From contig NZ_JAPEMU010000001.1 of assembly GCF_026342405.1 (NCBI RefSeq), positions 2,480,001-2,544,000 on the forward strand: a stretch of DNA of 64,000 nt. Reading direction: 5' to 3'. Numbering within the stretch: position 1 is the stretch's first letter; every line of letters begins with the position of its first letter. Source of the DNA: Kitasatospora sp. NBC_00240. Its GTDB lineage: Bacteria > Actinomycetota > Actinomycetes > Streptomycetales > Streptomycetaceae. The notes below the pieces were generated by a model that had not been told where the DNA came from, made no database searches, and was given only the letters and a program-made list of their open reading frames with translations. The position numbers and the translations under genes were made by a program. Shown here in pieces: positions 17,411 through 25,264 of this stretch.

Positions 17411-17601
17411 CTCGCCCGTCGGCCGAGATTCCCGACGCGGTGGCCGCGATCGTGCAGGCCGTCCTCGACGGCCACCCCGGCAGCGAACCCGGCTGGCGCG
17501 GGCACCTGATCGTCGAAGAACTGCGATCGCTGGGCTGGCGAATCGAAGCCCCCGGTGTCGAACCGGTCGTGGCGTCAGGGGCCGAGCGTCAGCGGACATG
17601 A
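17407..17601 (+). CDS. Small hypothetical protein
   Basis: 64 residues from a GTG overlapping the previous stop; no cysteine motif or membrane segment. The gap of 118 bases after it contains a short hairpin (CGGCCC/GGGCCG at about 17620) and ends this transcriptional block. Confidence 0.55.
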   Translation: MTRPSAEIPDAVAAIVQAVLDGHPGSEPGWRGHLIVEELRSLGWRIEAPGVEPVVASGAERQRT

Positions 17602-17719
17602 CAGCACGAAATCCAGGGACGGCCCTCTACGGGCCGCGCAGACCCCCGGACGGGTGATTGCCCGACGGGACGGTGAGAGGCCGCTGAAGGTCTGACCGCT
17701 AGGACGAAATGAGGCATCC

Positions 17720-18001
17720 ATGGATGACAGGCAGACTCCCGATCCCGCCGGAGCGATCCGGCACGGCAAATGCGGGCAGTGGTGGACCGGCCTGGCGAGG
17801 CTTCACTGCGGCAGCTGCTGCCGGACGTTCAGCAGCGAGTCAGCGGCGGACCGGCACCGCACGGGCGTGTTCGGCGTAGACCGGCGGTGTGTGGATCCGG
17901 CATCGGTCGGGCTGGTGGCGAAGGCCAGGCCGTTCGGGGTGCTGTGGTTGTGCCCGGCGCCGTCGGCCGGCGGTGCGTTCCCGCGGCGGGTGGCGTTGTG
18001 A
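17720..18001 (+). CDS. FDXHR-type zinc-binding phage protein
   Basis: 93 residues with the short zinc module of actinophage FDXHR proteins: GKCGQWWTGLARLHCGSCCRTF then SAADRHR. Two Cys-x2-Cys pairs and His provide zinc ligands. Function in phages unknown. From here to about 18.67 kb codon third positions favour G and T more than the flanking genes. Confidence 0.7.
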   Translation: MDDRQTPDPAGAIRHGKCGQWWTGLARLHCGSCCRTFSSESAADRHRTGVFGVDRRCVDPASVGLVAKARPFGVLWLCPAPSAGGAFPRRVAL

Positions 18002-18234
18002 GCAGCCACCGACTGGACGTGCCGACGCTGTATGCGCTGCTGGATGCGCAGCGGGCCGAGCGGGGTCTGTCGTGGACCCGGCTGGGCGTGCTGGTGGGGA
18101 CGACGAAGAACGTGTTCGCGCGGATGTCGCAGGGCGCGGCGCCGGATGCTCACACGCTGTTGTCGCTGTTGCTGTGGCTGGAGTGGTCGCCGGAGTTGGT
18201 GCTGTTGGCGCGGCCGGCGGGGGTGCGGTCGTGA
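17998..18234 (+). CDS. Small HTH protein
   Basis: 78 residues; LSWTRLGVLVGTTKNVFARMSQG looks like an XRE-type helix-turn-helix followed by a hydrophobic helical part (LLSLLLWLEWSPELVLLA). GTG overlaps the previous stop. Possibly a local regulator; no operator assigned. Confidence 0.6.
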   Translation: MSSHRLDVPTLYALLDAQRAERGLSWTRLGVLVGTTKNVFARMSQGAAPDAHTLLSLLLWLEWSPELVLLARPAGVRS

Positions 18235-18668
18235 GCGGGCGGGTGATTGTGACGGGCGGCCGGGATCACGCCGCTCCGTGGCTGGTGCGTAAGGCGCTGC
18301 TTGGCGTGCTGGACGGCGGCTGGTTGACGGTGGCGCACGGTGCATGTCCGACGGGTGCGGACGCTGCTGCGGCGGCTTGGGCTGCCGAGTTGGCAGGGGT
18401 CGTGGCGGATCCGTTCCGGGCGGATTGGGATTCGTGTGTGTGGGATTGCCGGCCTGGCCATCGGGTGGAGAAGCGGCGGGGGGATGTGCATCATCCGGGG
18501 TTCTTCTCGGACTTCTGTCCGGGTGCGGGGCCGCGGCGGAACGCGGCGATGGTGGCGGCGGGCGCGGATCTGATGCTGGCGTTTCCGACGCCGTCCAGCA
18601 GGGGGACGTGGAACGCGGTGCGGTTGGCGAAGGCGGCTGGCATTGAGGTTCGGGTGATCCGGCTGTGA
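18231..18668 (+). CDS. DUF2493/SLOG-superfamily protein
   Basis: 145 residues with the YspA-like SLOG pattern: VIVTGGRDH at the N-terminus, VAHGACPTGADAAAAAWA (nucleotide-binding loop), NAAMVAAGADLMLAFP and a C-terminal helix. SLOG domains bind nucleotide-derived ligands and appear in conflict systems. An insertion of about 25 residues (DWDSCVWDCRPGHRVEKRR) distinguishes it from the second copy at 25536. Ligand unknown. Confidence 0.75.
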   Translation: MSGRVIVTGGRDHAAPWLVRKALLGVLDGGWLTVAHGACPTGADAAAAAWAAELAGVVADPFRADWDSCVWDCRPGHRVEKRRGDVHHPGFFSDFCPGAGPRRNAAMVAAGADLMLAFPTPSSRGTWNAVRLAKAAGIEVRVIRL

Positions 18669-18724
18669 GCGGGCATGCGTGTGGGCCGCGCGGCGGTGCC
18701 GGGCGGCTTCGGATGGGGCGGGGG

Positions 18725-18943
18725 TCAGTTGCGCGGTACGTGCCCGGTGAGGATCGCAGCGGCGGCGTCCACGCCTCCAACCTGACGGATGAGCTGTCCA
18801 AGCTCGACGGGAATCACGGCCGCCTGGGGCTTGTCGCGCCGAGTGAGGAAGACGCAGCGGCGGAGCAGTCGGACGGAAGCGATGACATCGGTGATGTTGG
18901 CGCGGGCCTCGGAGATCGGGACGTCGTCAGTGATGTGATCCAT
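18725..18943 (-). CDS. Orphan Phd/YefM-type antitoxin
   Basis: 72 residues: DDVPISEARANITDVIASV is the N-terminal DNA-binding half, with FLTRRDKPQAAVIPVE typical of YefM/Phd, and a short helical C-terminus. No RelE/YoeB or Doc toxin is adjacent; the divergent neighbour is an endonuclease. A leaderless start fits -35 TTCCGT and -10 TATCAT (minus strand 18950-18955) placed 6 bases before the ATG. YefM proteins bind TGTACA, and that sequence occurs 44 bases upstream and twice more near 19.4 kb, suggesting a repressor role. Confidence 0.72.
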   Translation of the reverse strand: MDHITDDVPISEARANITDVIASVRLLRRCVFLTRRDKPQAAVIPVELGQLIRQVGGVDAAAAILTGHVPRN

Positions 18944-18949
18944 GCGCCG

Positions 18950-18994
18950 ATGATAACGGAAAGCCGCATCGTACGGAACGGCTGCTTGTACAAT
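18950..18994. promoter_or_regulatory. Divergent promoters with TTGTACAA operator
   Basis: Leftward: -35 TTCCGT (18973-18978) and -10 TATCAT (18950-18955). Rightward: -10 TACAAT (18989-18994). The palindrome TTGTACAA (18986-18993) overlaps the rightward -10. Both genes seem to be transcribed as leaderless mRNAs because neither has a ribosome-binding site. Confidence 0.5.
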
Positions 18995-19001
18995 GAGACG
19001 C

Positions 19002-19379
19002 ATGATGGCCGATTCTGCGAGCCCAACCCGTTCGACCGAGACGCGACACCATCCTCTTGGCAAGACCTGCCATCACTTCCAGTACCACGGCCTGAGCTGC
19101 GACGAGTTCGACGAGCTACATGTGCGCGCGGGTGGCCATTGCGAGATCTGCGGGATTGCCAGCAAGGAGACGGGTGGTCGCCGGCTGGTAGTCGATCACA
19201 CATGGGGAGAGGACGGCCGGATCGTACGCGGACTGCTCTGCGACAAGTGCAACGTGGTCATGGCCTGCATGGACGGACGCAAGCCCTGGGGCAAGAACCG
19301 CAGATGGGAGCGACGGGCGCGGGAGTACGCAATGAACGCGTGGGGCATACCCCGGGGTCACATGGTGCGCTCACCCTGA
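19002..19379 (+). CDS. Endonuclease VII-type recombination endonuclease
   Basis: 125 residues with the His-Me-finger endonuclease VII signature: CEICGIAS, LVVDHTWGEDGRIVRGLLCDKCN, where the two Cys pairs bind zinc and DH is catalytic. Such enzymes cut branched DNA before packaging. ATG codons at 18993, 19002 and 19005 are possible; no Shine-Dalgarno is present, and the -10 at 18989-18994 fits a leaderless start at 19002. Confidence 0.82.
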   Translation: MMADSASPTRSTETRHHPLGKTCHHFQYHGLSCDEFDELHVRAGGHCEICGIASKETGGRRLVVDHTWGEDGRIVRGLLCDKCNVVMACMDGRKPWGKNRRWERRAREYAMNAWGIPRGHMVRSP

Positions 19380-19393
19380 AAGATCTTGCCCAA

Positions 19394-19436
19394 CTTGTAC
19401 AAGAGGGCTTGCTTGTACAAGTCGCCGGGTTGTACC
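19394..19436 (+). promoter_or_regulatory. TGTACA operator array upstream of 19490 gene
   Basis: CTTGTACAAG at 19394-19403 and 19412-19421 (centres 18 bp apart), then the partial copy TTGTACC at 19430-19436 17 bp further. Spacing of about two helical turns and identity to the site at the antitoxin gene suggest one regulator for both. Confidence 0.55.
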
Positions 19437-19489
19437 GTTGGGCTACACGGAGAGGCGGTCGCCCCTCCAGCGCACCGGAGGGGAACCAC

Positions 19490-19828
19490 ATGAACGCCAA
19501 GACCCGCACCGCCCGCAAGGCCCTCCGGACCCGCACCCGCACCCAGCGCGCCGCCGCCCGCATCACCCGCCGCGGCAACGCCTCCCTCACCACCCACGGC
19601 GTCGCCCAGGGCCTCACCCCCGCCGACGCCCGCTCCATGGCCCAGACCCTCCGCAAGACCGCCGACAAGCTCCACATCGAGGGCAGCGAGCACCGCGTCC
19701 ACGCCGGCCGCCGCATGCGGACCACGCACCGCTTCACCCCGGCCCAGGTCGCCCTGATCGCCACGGTGTACCGCCCGCGCAAGCCGGCCTTCAAGGCCGC
19801 CGCCGCCCAGCTGCGCCTCGCCGCCTGA
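19490..19828 (+). CDS. Basic hypothetical protein
   Basis: 112 residues, very Arg/Lys/Ala-rich from the N-terminus onward (pI clearly above 11), with no cysteine. The charge suggests nucleic-acid binding. ATG preceded by GGAGGGGAA. It is the first gene downstream of the TGTACA array and its stop overlaps the next ATG. Confidence 0.65.
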   Translation: MNAKTRTARKALRTRTRTQRAAARITRRGNASLTTHGVAQGLTPADARSMAQTLRKTADKLHIEGSEHRVHAGRRMRTTHRFTPAQVALIATVYRPRKPAFKAAAAQLRLAA

Positions 19829-20001
19829 TGGCCACCGCCACCGTCCCGGTCGAGCTCGTCGCCTGCGAGGCCTGCGAGGACCTGTTCGAGCCCGTCGAGT
19901 TGGAGCCCGGCCCGTCCGGTGACCCGCACTGCTGGGACTGCCTGAGCGTCGCGGCCGGCCTGGACGACGCTGCCGAGTACCGCGCCTACGCCTACCACTG
20001 A
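19828..20001 (+). CDS. Small zinc-knuckle protein
   Basis: 57 residues; CEACEDLF near 12 and CWDC near 36 give two Cys-x2-Cys pairs for one zinc. ATG in the previous stop (TGATG). Unknown function. Confidence 0.55.
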   Translation: MATATVPVELVACEACEDLFEPVELEPGPSGDPHCWDCLSVAAGLDDAAEYRAYAYH

Positions 20002-20015
20002 CCGAGGAGACCGTC

Positions 20016-20162
20016 ATGTCTGAGCGTCGCGTTCTGCGCTGGACCGAAGGCAAGGGCGAGCACTGGGTGCTGGCCGATGAGGCCGACCCGCGGTTCAACC
20101 CGCAGCGCGCTGACTACTCCGACGGCGACAACCCGAACCCCCTCGACTACGACGACGAGTAG
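20016..20162 (+). CDS. Small acidic hypothetical protein
   Basis: 48 residues, Asp-rich at the C-terminus (DGDNPNPLDYDDE). GAGGAG lies 7 nt upstream of the ATG, which supports translation. No family known. Confidence 0.5.
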   Translation: MSERRVLRWTEGKGEHWVLADEADPRFNPQRADYSDGDNPNPLDYDDE

Positions 20163-20222
20163 CCCGCCCCGTCACCCCACCCCGCCCGCCGCACGCCCCT
20201 GACACCCCCAGGAGAGCCCGCC

Positions 20223-20702
20223 ATGAAGCCGTCGCAGCCCGAGCTGACCATCGAGCAGTGGAAGCGCCGCGCGCTCCGAGCCGAAGGCGCCATCCGCCAC
20301 GCCCTGTGGATGAGCCCGTTCGCCTACCCGAAGGCCGAGACCGCCGCCCAGATGCGCGACCGGTTCCACCAGCACATCGAGGCCACGTACCCGGACCTGA
20401 TCACCCGCTACAGCCATCAGCCGATCGAGGTCTACAAGCGGGTCGACGCCTGCGGCTGTGAGGACGACGGCTCGGACGAATACGAGAACGACCACAGCGA
20501 ACCCAGCGACGACGACGAGTACGTGTGCATCAGGTCGTACCTCGGCCAGGTCTGCGAGCACTGCGAGAACGAGGACGGCGACGGGCCCGAGTGGAAGCCG
20601 TACGCCGTCGAGTGGCCGTGCCCGCTGATCCGCGAGATCAACGCCACCCCTAGCGACGCCGAGGTGCTGGCCGCCAGCCTCACCCCCGCCACGACCACCT
20701 GA
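20223..20702 (+). CDS. Hypothetical protein with Cys motifs
   Basis: 159 residues. A helical N-terminal half (IEQWKRRALRAEGAIRHALW) is followed by an acidic segment and CEHCEN, with DACGCEDD earlier; these could bind metal. GGAGAG upstream of the ATG. No recognised family. Confidence 0.6.
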   Translation: MKPSQPELTIEQWKRRALRAEGAIRHALWMSPFAYPKAETAAQMRDRFHQHIEATYPDLITRYSHQPIEVYKRVDACGCEDDGSDEYENDHSEPSDDDEYVCIRSYLGQVCEHCENEDGDGPEWKPYAVEWPCPLIREINATPSDAEVLAASLTPATTT

Positions 20703-20711
20703 GGACCCGCC

Positions 20712-21104
20712 ATGACCCAGCACCAGCCCCTCGACCTCGCCCCCATCCAAGCCCGCCACGACGCAGCCACCCCCGGGCAGTGGTACATGCAGCCCAACTA
20801 CGGCCCGAACTTCGTCGCCTCCGAGGTCGCCGGGTACGAACGCGGCATCGGCGACATGTGGTTCGGCGACGGCGACCAGGCCGACGCCGACCGGGAATTC
20901 GTCCTCGCCGCCCGCACCGACGTTGCGGCCCTGCTCGCCGAGGTCACCCGCCTCCGCGCCGAGCTGGTAGACGCCCGGGCCGGCGCCGTACACGAGGCCG
21001 CCCGACTGCTGGAGGCCGCCGGTCACGACGACGACGCCGTCAACTTCCTCGACGGCTGGGCCGACTACGACCGGGCTGGCTCCCCCGCCGCCCTGGAGGG
21101 CTGA
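20712..21104 (+). CDS. Hypothetical protein
   Basis: 130 residues; N-terminal IQARHDAATPGQWYMQP and C-terminal helical VAALLAEVTRLRAELVDA form a pattern widespread in actinophage small proteins (ea10-like). RBS GAGGA before the ATG. Shares the LLAEVTRLR helix with the leftward gene at 36093. Confidence 0.6.
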   Translation: MTQHQPLDLAPIQARHDAATPGQWYMQPNYGPNFVASEVAGYERGIGDMWFGDGDQADADREFVLAARTDVAALLAEVTRLRAELVDARAGAVHEAARLLEAAGHDDDAVNFLDGWADYDRAGSPAALEG

Positions 21105-21109
21105 CCGCC

Positions 21110-21697
21110 ATGACCACCCCGCCGCCCGAGATCACCGACGAGCACATCGCCCTGCTCGCCGACCTCCACGCCGTCATCGCCCAGGCCATGGCCCGCACCC
21201 CGTACGTCCTCGGCCAGCCCGTCGACGACTATGCCGCCATCATCACGGCCGACGTCGCCGCGTACATGGGCCGGCAGGTCGCCGGCGTGGCCGCCGAGCT
21301 GGACGCCGCCCGCGCCGAACGGGACGCCTTCGCCGACCGCGTCGACACCCTCACCGCCGTCGCCAAGGGCAACAAGCGGCACGTCCAGGAGATGTACACC
21401 GACCTGCTCAAGGCACAGGCCGACGCCGAGCAGGCCCGCGCCGCGAGTACCGCGAACGCCGGAACTTGCCGGGAACTCGTCGAGCAGGTGCGCAACCACG
21501 CCGCCGAGAGCGACCGCCTCCGCCAGCAGCTGGCCAGCGCCCGGAACGCCGCGCTCACCGAAGGCGCCGAGCTGATCAGCGTCGAGGCGGAGGCCAAGTA
21601 CCAGCGCGACTTCAGCGACAACCGGATCTTCGAGTTCACCGGCGCCAAGCGCGCCGCGGACCTGCTCCTCGCCGCCCGTACCCAGCCCGCCACCTGA
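21110..21697 (+). CDS. Coiled-coil hypothetical protein
   Basis: 195 residues dominated by a coiled coil (about residues 60-150, ELDAARAERDAFADRV, AEQARAAS). No membrane segment. ATG 6 bases after the previous stop. Its C-terminal end (AADLLLAARTQ) resembles that of the leftward gene at 36627 (AADLLLAARTTQ), so the two may be distant paralogues. Confidence 0.6.
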   Translation: MTTPPPEITDEHIALLADLHAVIAQAMARTPYVLGQPVDDYAAIITADVAAYMGRQVAGVAAELDAARAERDAFADRVDTLTAVAKGNKRHVQEMYTDLLKAQADAEQARAASTANAGTCRELVEQVRNHAAESDRLRQQLASARNAALTEGAELISVEAEAKYQRDFSDNRIFEFTGAKRAADLLLAARTQPAT

Positions 21698-21710
21698 CCG
21701 GAGGACCACC

Positions 21711-22721
21711 GTGCACACCCCGACCGACACCGTGAGCCTGTTCGCCGGCCCCGGCGGCATGGACCTCGCCGCCGAGGCGCTCGGCCTCCACCCCTTCGGC
21801 ATCGAATCCGACCCAGCCACCTGCGAGACCCGCATCGCCGCCGGCCTCGACACCGTGTACGGCGACGTCCGCGGCCACAGCCCCAGCCAGTTCCCGAACG
21901 CCCTCACCCTGATGGCCGGCCCGCCCTGCCAGACGTTCAGCGCCACCGGCACCGGCACCGGCCGCCGCGACCTCGACCAGGTCCTCGACCTCGTGAAGCG
22001 CACCGCCGCCCGCGAGAACCTCTACGTCGCCCAGGTCGTCGGTCTGCTCCGGGTCACCGACCCGCGCACCCTGCTCGTGCTGGAGCCGCTCCGCTGGGCC
22101 CTGGCCGCGGCCGACGCCGGGCGCCCGTACCGCCGGATCGTCCTGGAGCAGGTCCCCGCAGCCCTGCCCGTCTGGGACGCCTACGCCGCAGTGCTGCGGG
22201 CCGAGGGCTACTCGGTGGCGACCGGGGTTCTCAAGACCGAACAGCACGGCGTCCCGCAGACCCGCCGCCGCGCCGTCCTCATCGCCCGCCGCGACGGACA
22301 CCCCGCCAGCCTGCCCGCCCCGACGAACCGCCCGTACGCCAAGGGCATCCCACAGCACGAGGGTGACCCGACGCTGGAGCCGTGGGTGTCGATGGGCGAT
22401 GTCCTGCCGCACCGCGGGCCGTTCGGTGTCGTCTCGAACTACGGCACCGGTGGCGACCCCAAGGCCCGCGGGCGCCGCACCTCCGCCGAGCCGGCGTTCA
22501 CCGTCACCGGCAAGATCAGCCGCCTGCGGCTCCTCGGCCCCGACGGCGACGACCTCCCCCGCCTCACCCCCGCCGAGGCCGGCCTGCTGCAGTCCTTCCC
22601 CGCCGACCACCCGTGGTCCGGCCGGGACGTCGCCCAGCAGATCGGAAACGCCTGCCCGCCGCTGCTCGCCCGGGCCCTGCTGAACGCCGTGGGCGCCGTC
22701 GCCCTGCAGCCCGCCGCCTGA
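21711..22721 (+). CDS. DNA (cytosine-5)-methyltransferase
   Basis: 336 residues with C5-methyltransferase motifs in order: I SLFAGPGGMDLAAE, IV GPPCQTFS with the catalytic Cys, VI VLEQVPAAL (Glu in place of the usual ENV context), VIII QTRRRAVLIA and X QIGNACPPLLARALL. No restriction partner is nearby, so it probably protects phage DNA against host restriction. GTG start with GGAGGA upstream. Target sequence cannot be predicted. Confidence 0.9.
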   Translation: MHTPTDTVSLFAGPGGMDLAAEALGLHPFGIESDPATCETRIAAGLDTVYGDVRGHSPSQFPNALTLMAGPPCQTFSATGTGTGRRDLDQVLDLVKRTAARENLYVAQVVGLLRVTDPRTLLVLEPLRWALAAADAGRPYRRIVLEQVPAALPVWDAYAAVLRAEGYSVATGVLKTEQHGVPQTRRRAVLIARRDGHPASLPAPTNRPYAKGIPQHEGDPTLEPWVSMGDVLPHRGPFGVVSNYGTGGDPKARGRRTSAEPAFTVTGKISRLRLLGPDGDDLPRLTPAEAGLLQSFPADHPWSGRDVAQQIGNACPPLLARALLNAVGAVALQPAA

Positions 22722-22730
22722 CCTGCCCCC

Positions 22731-22754
22731 GGCCGGGCGGACCACCGCCCGGCC
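22731..22754 (+). terminator. Perfect 10-bp intercistronic hairpin
   Basis: GGCCGGGCGG/CCGCCCGGCC with a 4-nt loop, no T-run. Confidence 0.45.
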
Positions 22755-22776
22755 CCAACACCCCAGGAGACACCCG

Positions 22777-23250
22777 ATGGCCGACATTCAGAACCCGATG
22801 CCCGACCTCTCCGACTACGACTGGCTGGAGTTCGTCAGCTACGTCTGGAAGACCGAGAACGAGGGCTTCACCTACGCCTACGAGAACTACAGCCCCGACT
22901 TCGAGTCCACCGACATGCAGGCCCTGGCTGCCGACATGGGCCGGTTCCGGACCTACTTCATCGACAACGTCGACAAGGTCGAGCAGTGGGCCACGGCGAT
23001 CGGCTGGGAGGCCGCCGTCAACCTGCACAACGACCACGTCGACGAGTCCCGCCAGCGTGACCAGGACGCCTGCCTGTGGGGCGTGCGCTGCGCCGACGGC
23101 TACGTCGTTCACGAGCGGTCCGAAGCGGACCGGGACGCCTTCATCGCCCGGTCACGCGGCAACTCCTCGTACCGGCAGCCCGCTGCCCTGCTGCACCGCG
23201 ACGTTCCCGGCGGCGACTGGACCGACAGCCCGCTGCCCGCCTCCGTCTGA
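22777..23250 (+). CDS. Hypothetical protein
   Basis: 157 residues, aromatic-rich acidic N-terminus (DYDWLEFVSYVWKTENEG) with no recognised domain. CAGGAGA precedes the ATG. It stands between two strong hairpins, so may be processed as a single-gene mRNA. Confidence 0.6.
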   Translation: MADIQNPMPDLSDYDWLEFVSYVWKTENEGFTYAYENYSPDFESTDMQALAADMGRFRTYFIDNVDKVEQWATAIGWEAAVNLHNDHVDESRQRDQDACLWGVRCADGYVVHERSEADRDAFIARSRGNSSYRQPAALLHRDVPGGDWTDSPLPASV

Positions 23251-23260
23251 CCGTCCGTCT

Positions 23261-23287
23261 GCCGGCCGCCGCACCCCGGCGGCCGGC
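23261..23287 (+). terminator. Perfect 11-bp intercistronic hairpin
   Basis: GCCGGCCGCCG/CGGCGGCCGGC with a 5-nt loop, no T-run. Confidence 0.45.
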
Positions 23288-23308
23288 CCACCACCGAAGG
23301 AACGCCCA

Positions 23309-23551
23309 ATGCCCGACACCTGCACCCCGATCACCCTGACCGCCGGCCCCAGCGACTGCCTCGAAGGCGAGTGCGACGAGCTGGTCACCGAGGACGGCGA
23401 ACCGACCGGCGTCGACCGCTGCTCGCACGTCCGCGAGGAACAGGCCTGCGAGCAGCACTCCACGTTCACCACCGACGAGTGGGAGTACTGCACCCACGCC
23501 GAGCCGTGGCCCTGCCAGGTGGCGAGCGAGCCCGCCCCGGCCGCCTCGTGA
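23309..23551 (+). CDS. Cys-rich small hypothetical protein
   Basis: 80 residues, acidic, with seven cysteines spaced irregularly (DCLEGECDE, DRCSHV, QACEQH, EYCTHAEPWPCQ). Likely metal-binding. GAAGGAA before the ATG. A 14-codon frame (GTG at 23548) follows it but is too short to call. Confidence 0.55.
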   Translation: MPDTCTPITLTAGPSDCLEGECDELVTEDGEPTGVDRCSHVREEQACEQHSTFTTDEWEYCTHAEPWPCQVASEPAPAAS

Positions 23552-23606
23552 TCGAGCCGCCCGCGCCCGACGACGACACCGACCACTGCTGACCAAGGAG
23601 CACCCC

Positions 23607-23921
23607 ATGGGCATGTACACCAGCGCCTGGCTCGCCTACGCCGCCCCGATCAAGGGCCACACCGACGGCGAGGAGTTCGACGGACAGCTCAGCGAGCACG
23701 ACGTCAGCCACCTCTCCGCCAGCGGCTACGACCACGACGTCCTGTACTTCACCACCTACGCCGAGGACGCCGACCTCGGTAGGCCGGTCTCGATCCCCGC
23801 CGACGCGCTGCACCCCGCCCAGTGCACCCACTGGGACGCCAAGATCCGCAGCGCTGCCAAGTCCTGCGGCGTCGAGCTGGCCGCCGATCCTGGCTGGCTG
23901 TTGATCGCCGACGTCAGCTGA
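23607..23921 (+). CDS. Hypothetical protein
   Basis: 104 residues, no cysteine pair motif, no membrane segment; begins MGMYTSAWLAYAAPIKG after AAGGAG. Unknown function. Confidence 0.6.
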   Translation: MGMYTSAWLAYAAPIKGHTDGEEFDGQLSEHDVSHLSASGYDHDVLYFTTYAEDADLGRPVSIPADALHPAQCTHWDAKIRSAAKSCGVELAADPGWLLIADVS

Positions 23922-23930
23922 CCTCCCGCC

Positions 23931-23960
23931 CGGGCCGGCCGCCACCACACGGCCGGCCCG
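23931..23960 (+). terminator. Perfect 11-bp intercistronic hairpin
   Basis: CGGGCCGGCCG/CGGCCGGCCCG with an 8-nt loop, no T-run. Confidence 0.45.
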
Positions 23961-23982
23961 GCCCCCGACCCGAGGAGCCACC

Positions 23983-24312
23983 GTGCAGAAGCGCCGCAGC
24001 ATCGAACCCACCTACGACAGCCGCAAAACCGGACCCCGCTACCACGTCACCAGCGACATCAACGGTCGCATCATCACCTGGCACCAACCCCTCGACGACC
24101 CGTTCGTCCGGCACACCCTCCACATCCACTGGCGTGATCTCTTGCGCGGCCTGGTCCGCCGCAGCCTCACCGTTACCGTGCGCGTTGGTGGCGACCGCGA
24201 CATCGTCAACGACGTCCTGGAGCTCGACGCCAACGCCCTGGTGCCCTGCTCCACCCGACGGGACGCCTTCAACTTCAGCATCCTGCGCGGTGACAGTGAG
24301 GCCGCCGAGTGA
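23983..24312 (+). CDS. Hypothetical protein
   Basis: 109 residues, beta-rich pattern (RYHVTSDINGRIITWHQP), no known family. GTG start with CGAGGAG upstream. First gene of a run of eleven genes that overlap each other by 4 bases. Confidence 0.6.
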   Translation: MQKRRSIEPTYDSRKTGPRYHVTSDINGRIITWHQPLDDPFVRHTLHIHWRDLLRGLVRRSLTVTVRVGGDRDIVNDVLELDANALVPCSTRRDAFNFSILRGDSEAAE

Positions 24313-24455
24313 CCGGCCCGGAGCTGGCCGGCCTCCTCGTCGTCCTCACCGCCATCACCGCCGTCCTCGGCACCCTCGGCTGGGACCTCCGCCGCCTCCC
24401 CGGCCGGCACGTCATCGCCGAAGCCGAAGCCATCACCAAGCAGGCCGCCGAGTGA
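24309..24455 (+). CDS. Small membrane protein
   Basis: 48 residues from a GTG in the previous stop: ELAGLLVVLTAITAVLGTLGW is one membrane segment, the rest is charged. Unknown function. Confidence 0.5.
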   Translation: MTGPELAGLLVVLTAITAVLGTLGWDLRRLPGRHVIAEAEAITKQAAE

Positions 24456-24637
24456 ACGACCTCGACCTCCACCCCATCCGCTACCGCTTCGGTCCCCTCG
24501 ACGGCACCCGAGGCCACACTGTCGGCTACCCGCCCGCCGAGCTCAACGGCTACCGGATGGCGCACTGCAAGGTCGGCACCTACGTGTACGTCTGGCCGCC
24601 CGCCGACATGCGACGCAGGAAGCAGGTCGCCGAGTGA
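24452..24637 (+). CDS. Small hypothetical protein
   Basis: 61 residues, GTG in the previous stop; contains RYRFGPLDGTRG and YVYVWPPAD, a pattern seen in short actinobacterial phage proteins. No function known. Confidence 0.5.
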   Translation: MNDLDLHPIRYRFGPLDGTRGHTVGYPPAELNGYRMAHCKVGTYVYVWPPADMRRRKQVAE

Positions 24638-24798
24638 ACCCCGCCACGGTGCTGACCATCACCGCGCTGGCCGGCGCCGTCGGCATCTGGCGCCTCACCC
24701 GGGACAGCACCCCCGACCGCGGCCGGCCCGCCGAACCTGACACCGAGACCGCTGCCCGCCAGAGCGGCCTGATCACCACCCCCGGAGAAGACCAATGA
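24634..24798 (+). CDS. Small membrane-anchored protein
   Basis: 54 residues, GTG in the previous stop; a weak N-terminal hydrophobic segment (ATVLTITALAGAVGIW) then a polar tail. Unknown function. Confidence 0.45.
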   Translation: MNPATVLTITALAGAVGIWRLTRDSTPDRGRPAEPDTETAARQSGLITTPGEDQ

Positions 24799-24980
24799 CT
24801 GCTCGCCCGGTAACCGTCTGGATCGTCGCCTGCGACGGCTGTGGCCGCGAACTCGGCCAAGGCTACGGCCACCGCGAGACCTACGAGATGAAGCAGGAAG
24901 CCACCTGCGCCGCACTCCACAGTGGCTGGCAGCAGCACCCCGACGGCTCGCTCTACTGCCCGGAAGGACAACACCAGTGA
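24795..24980 (+). CDS. Small zinc-knuckle protein
   Basis: 61 residues; CDGCGREL near 14 and further Cys/His (CAALHSGW, YCPEGQH) indicate metal binding. ATG overlaps the previous stop. Confidence 0.55.
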   Translation: MTARPVTVWIVACDGCGRELGQGYGHRETYEMKQEATCAALHSGWQQHPDGSLYCPEGQHQ

Positions 24981-25264
24981 CCGCCTTCCCCGCCGTTCAG
25001 GGCCACTGCCCGGCCTGCCACCGCACCACGCTGATCCTCGGCGCCGACGGCTACGTCACCTGCGCCCACCTCGACTGCCCCAACCCGGCCGCGGCCAGCG
25101 ACCTGCTGGACCGGCCGGATGCGGCCGACATCGTGCACACCCTCCGCAACGCCCACGTAGGCCCGAACGAGGCCGATGGCATCGAGGCCGCGATCGACAT
25201 TCTCACCGGCGAACGCCCCGCACAACGGCCCAAGCGCAACCGGCCGACCAGGAGGAAGCCGTGA
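24977..25264 (+). CDS. DUF6085-like zinc protein
   Basis: 95 residues with GHCPACHRTTLILGADGYVTCAHLDCP, two Cys pairs with His, followed by a helical tail. It resembles the actinobacterial DUF6085 family as I remember it. GTG in the previous stop. Unknown role. Confidence 0.55.
   Translation: MTAFPAVQGHCPACHRTTLILGADGYVTCAHLDCPNPAAASDLLDRPDAADIVHTLRNAHVGPNEADGIEAAIDILTGERPAQRPKRNRPTRRKP

Noticed and set aside
23548-23592. 14-codon GTG frame after the Cys-rich protein
   Set aside because: Too short to support, despite overlapping the previous stop.
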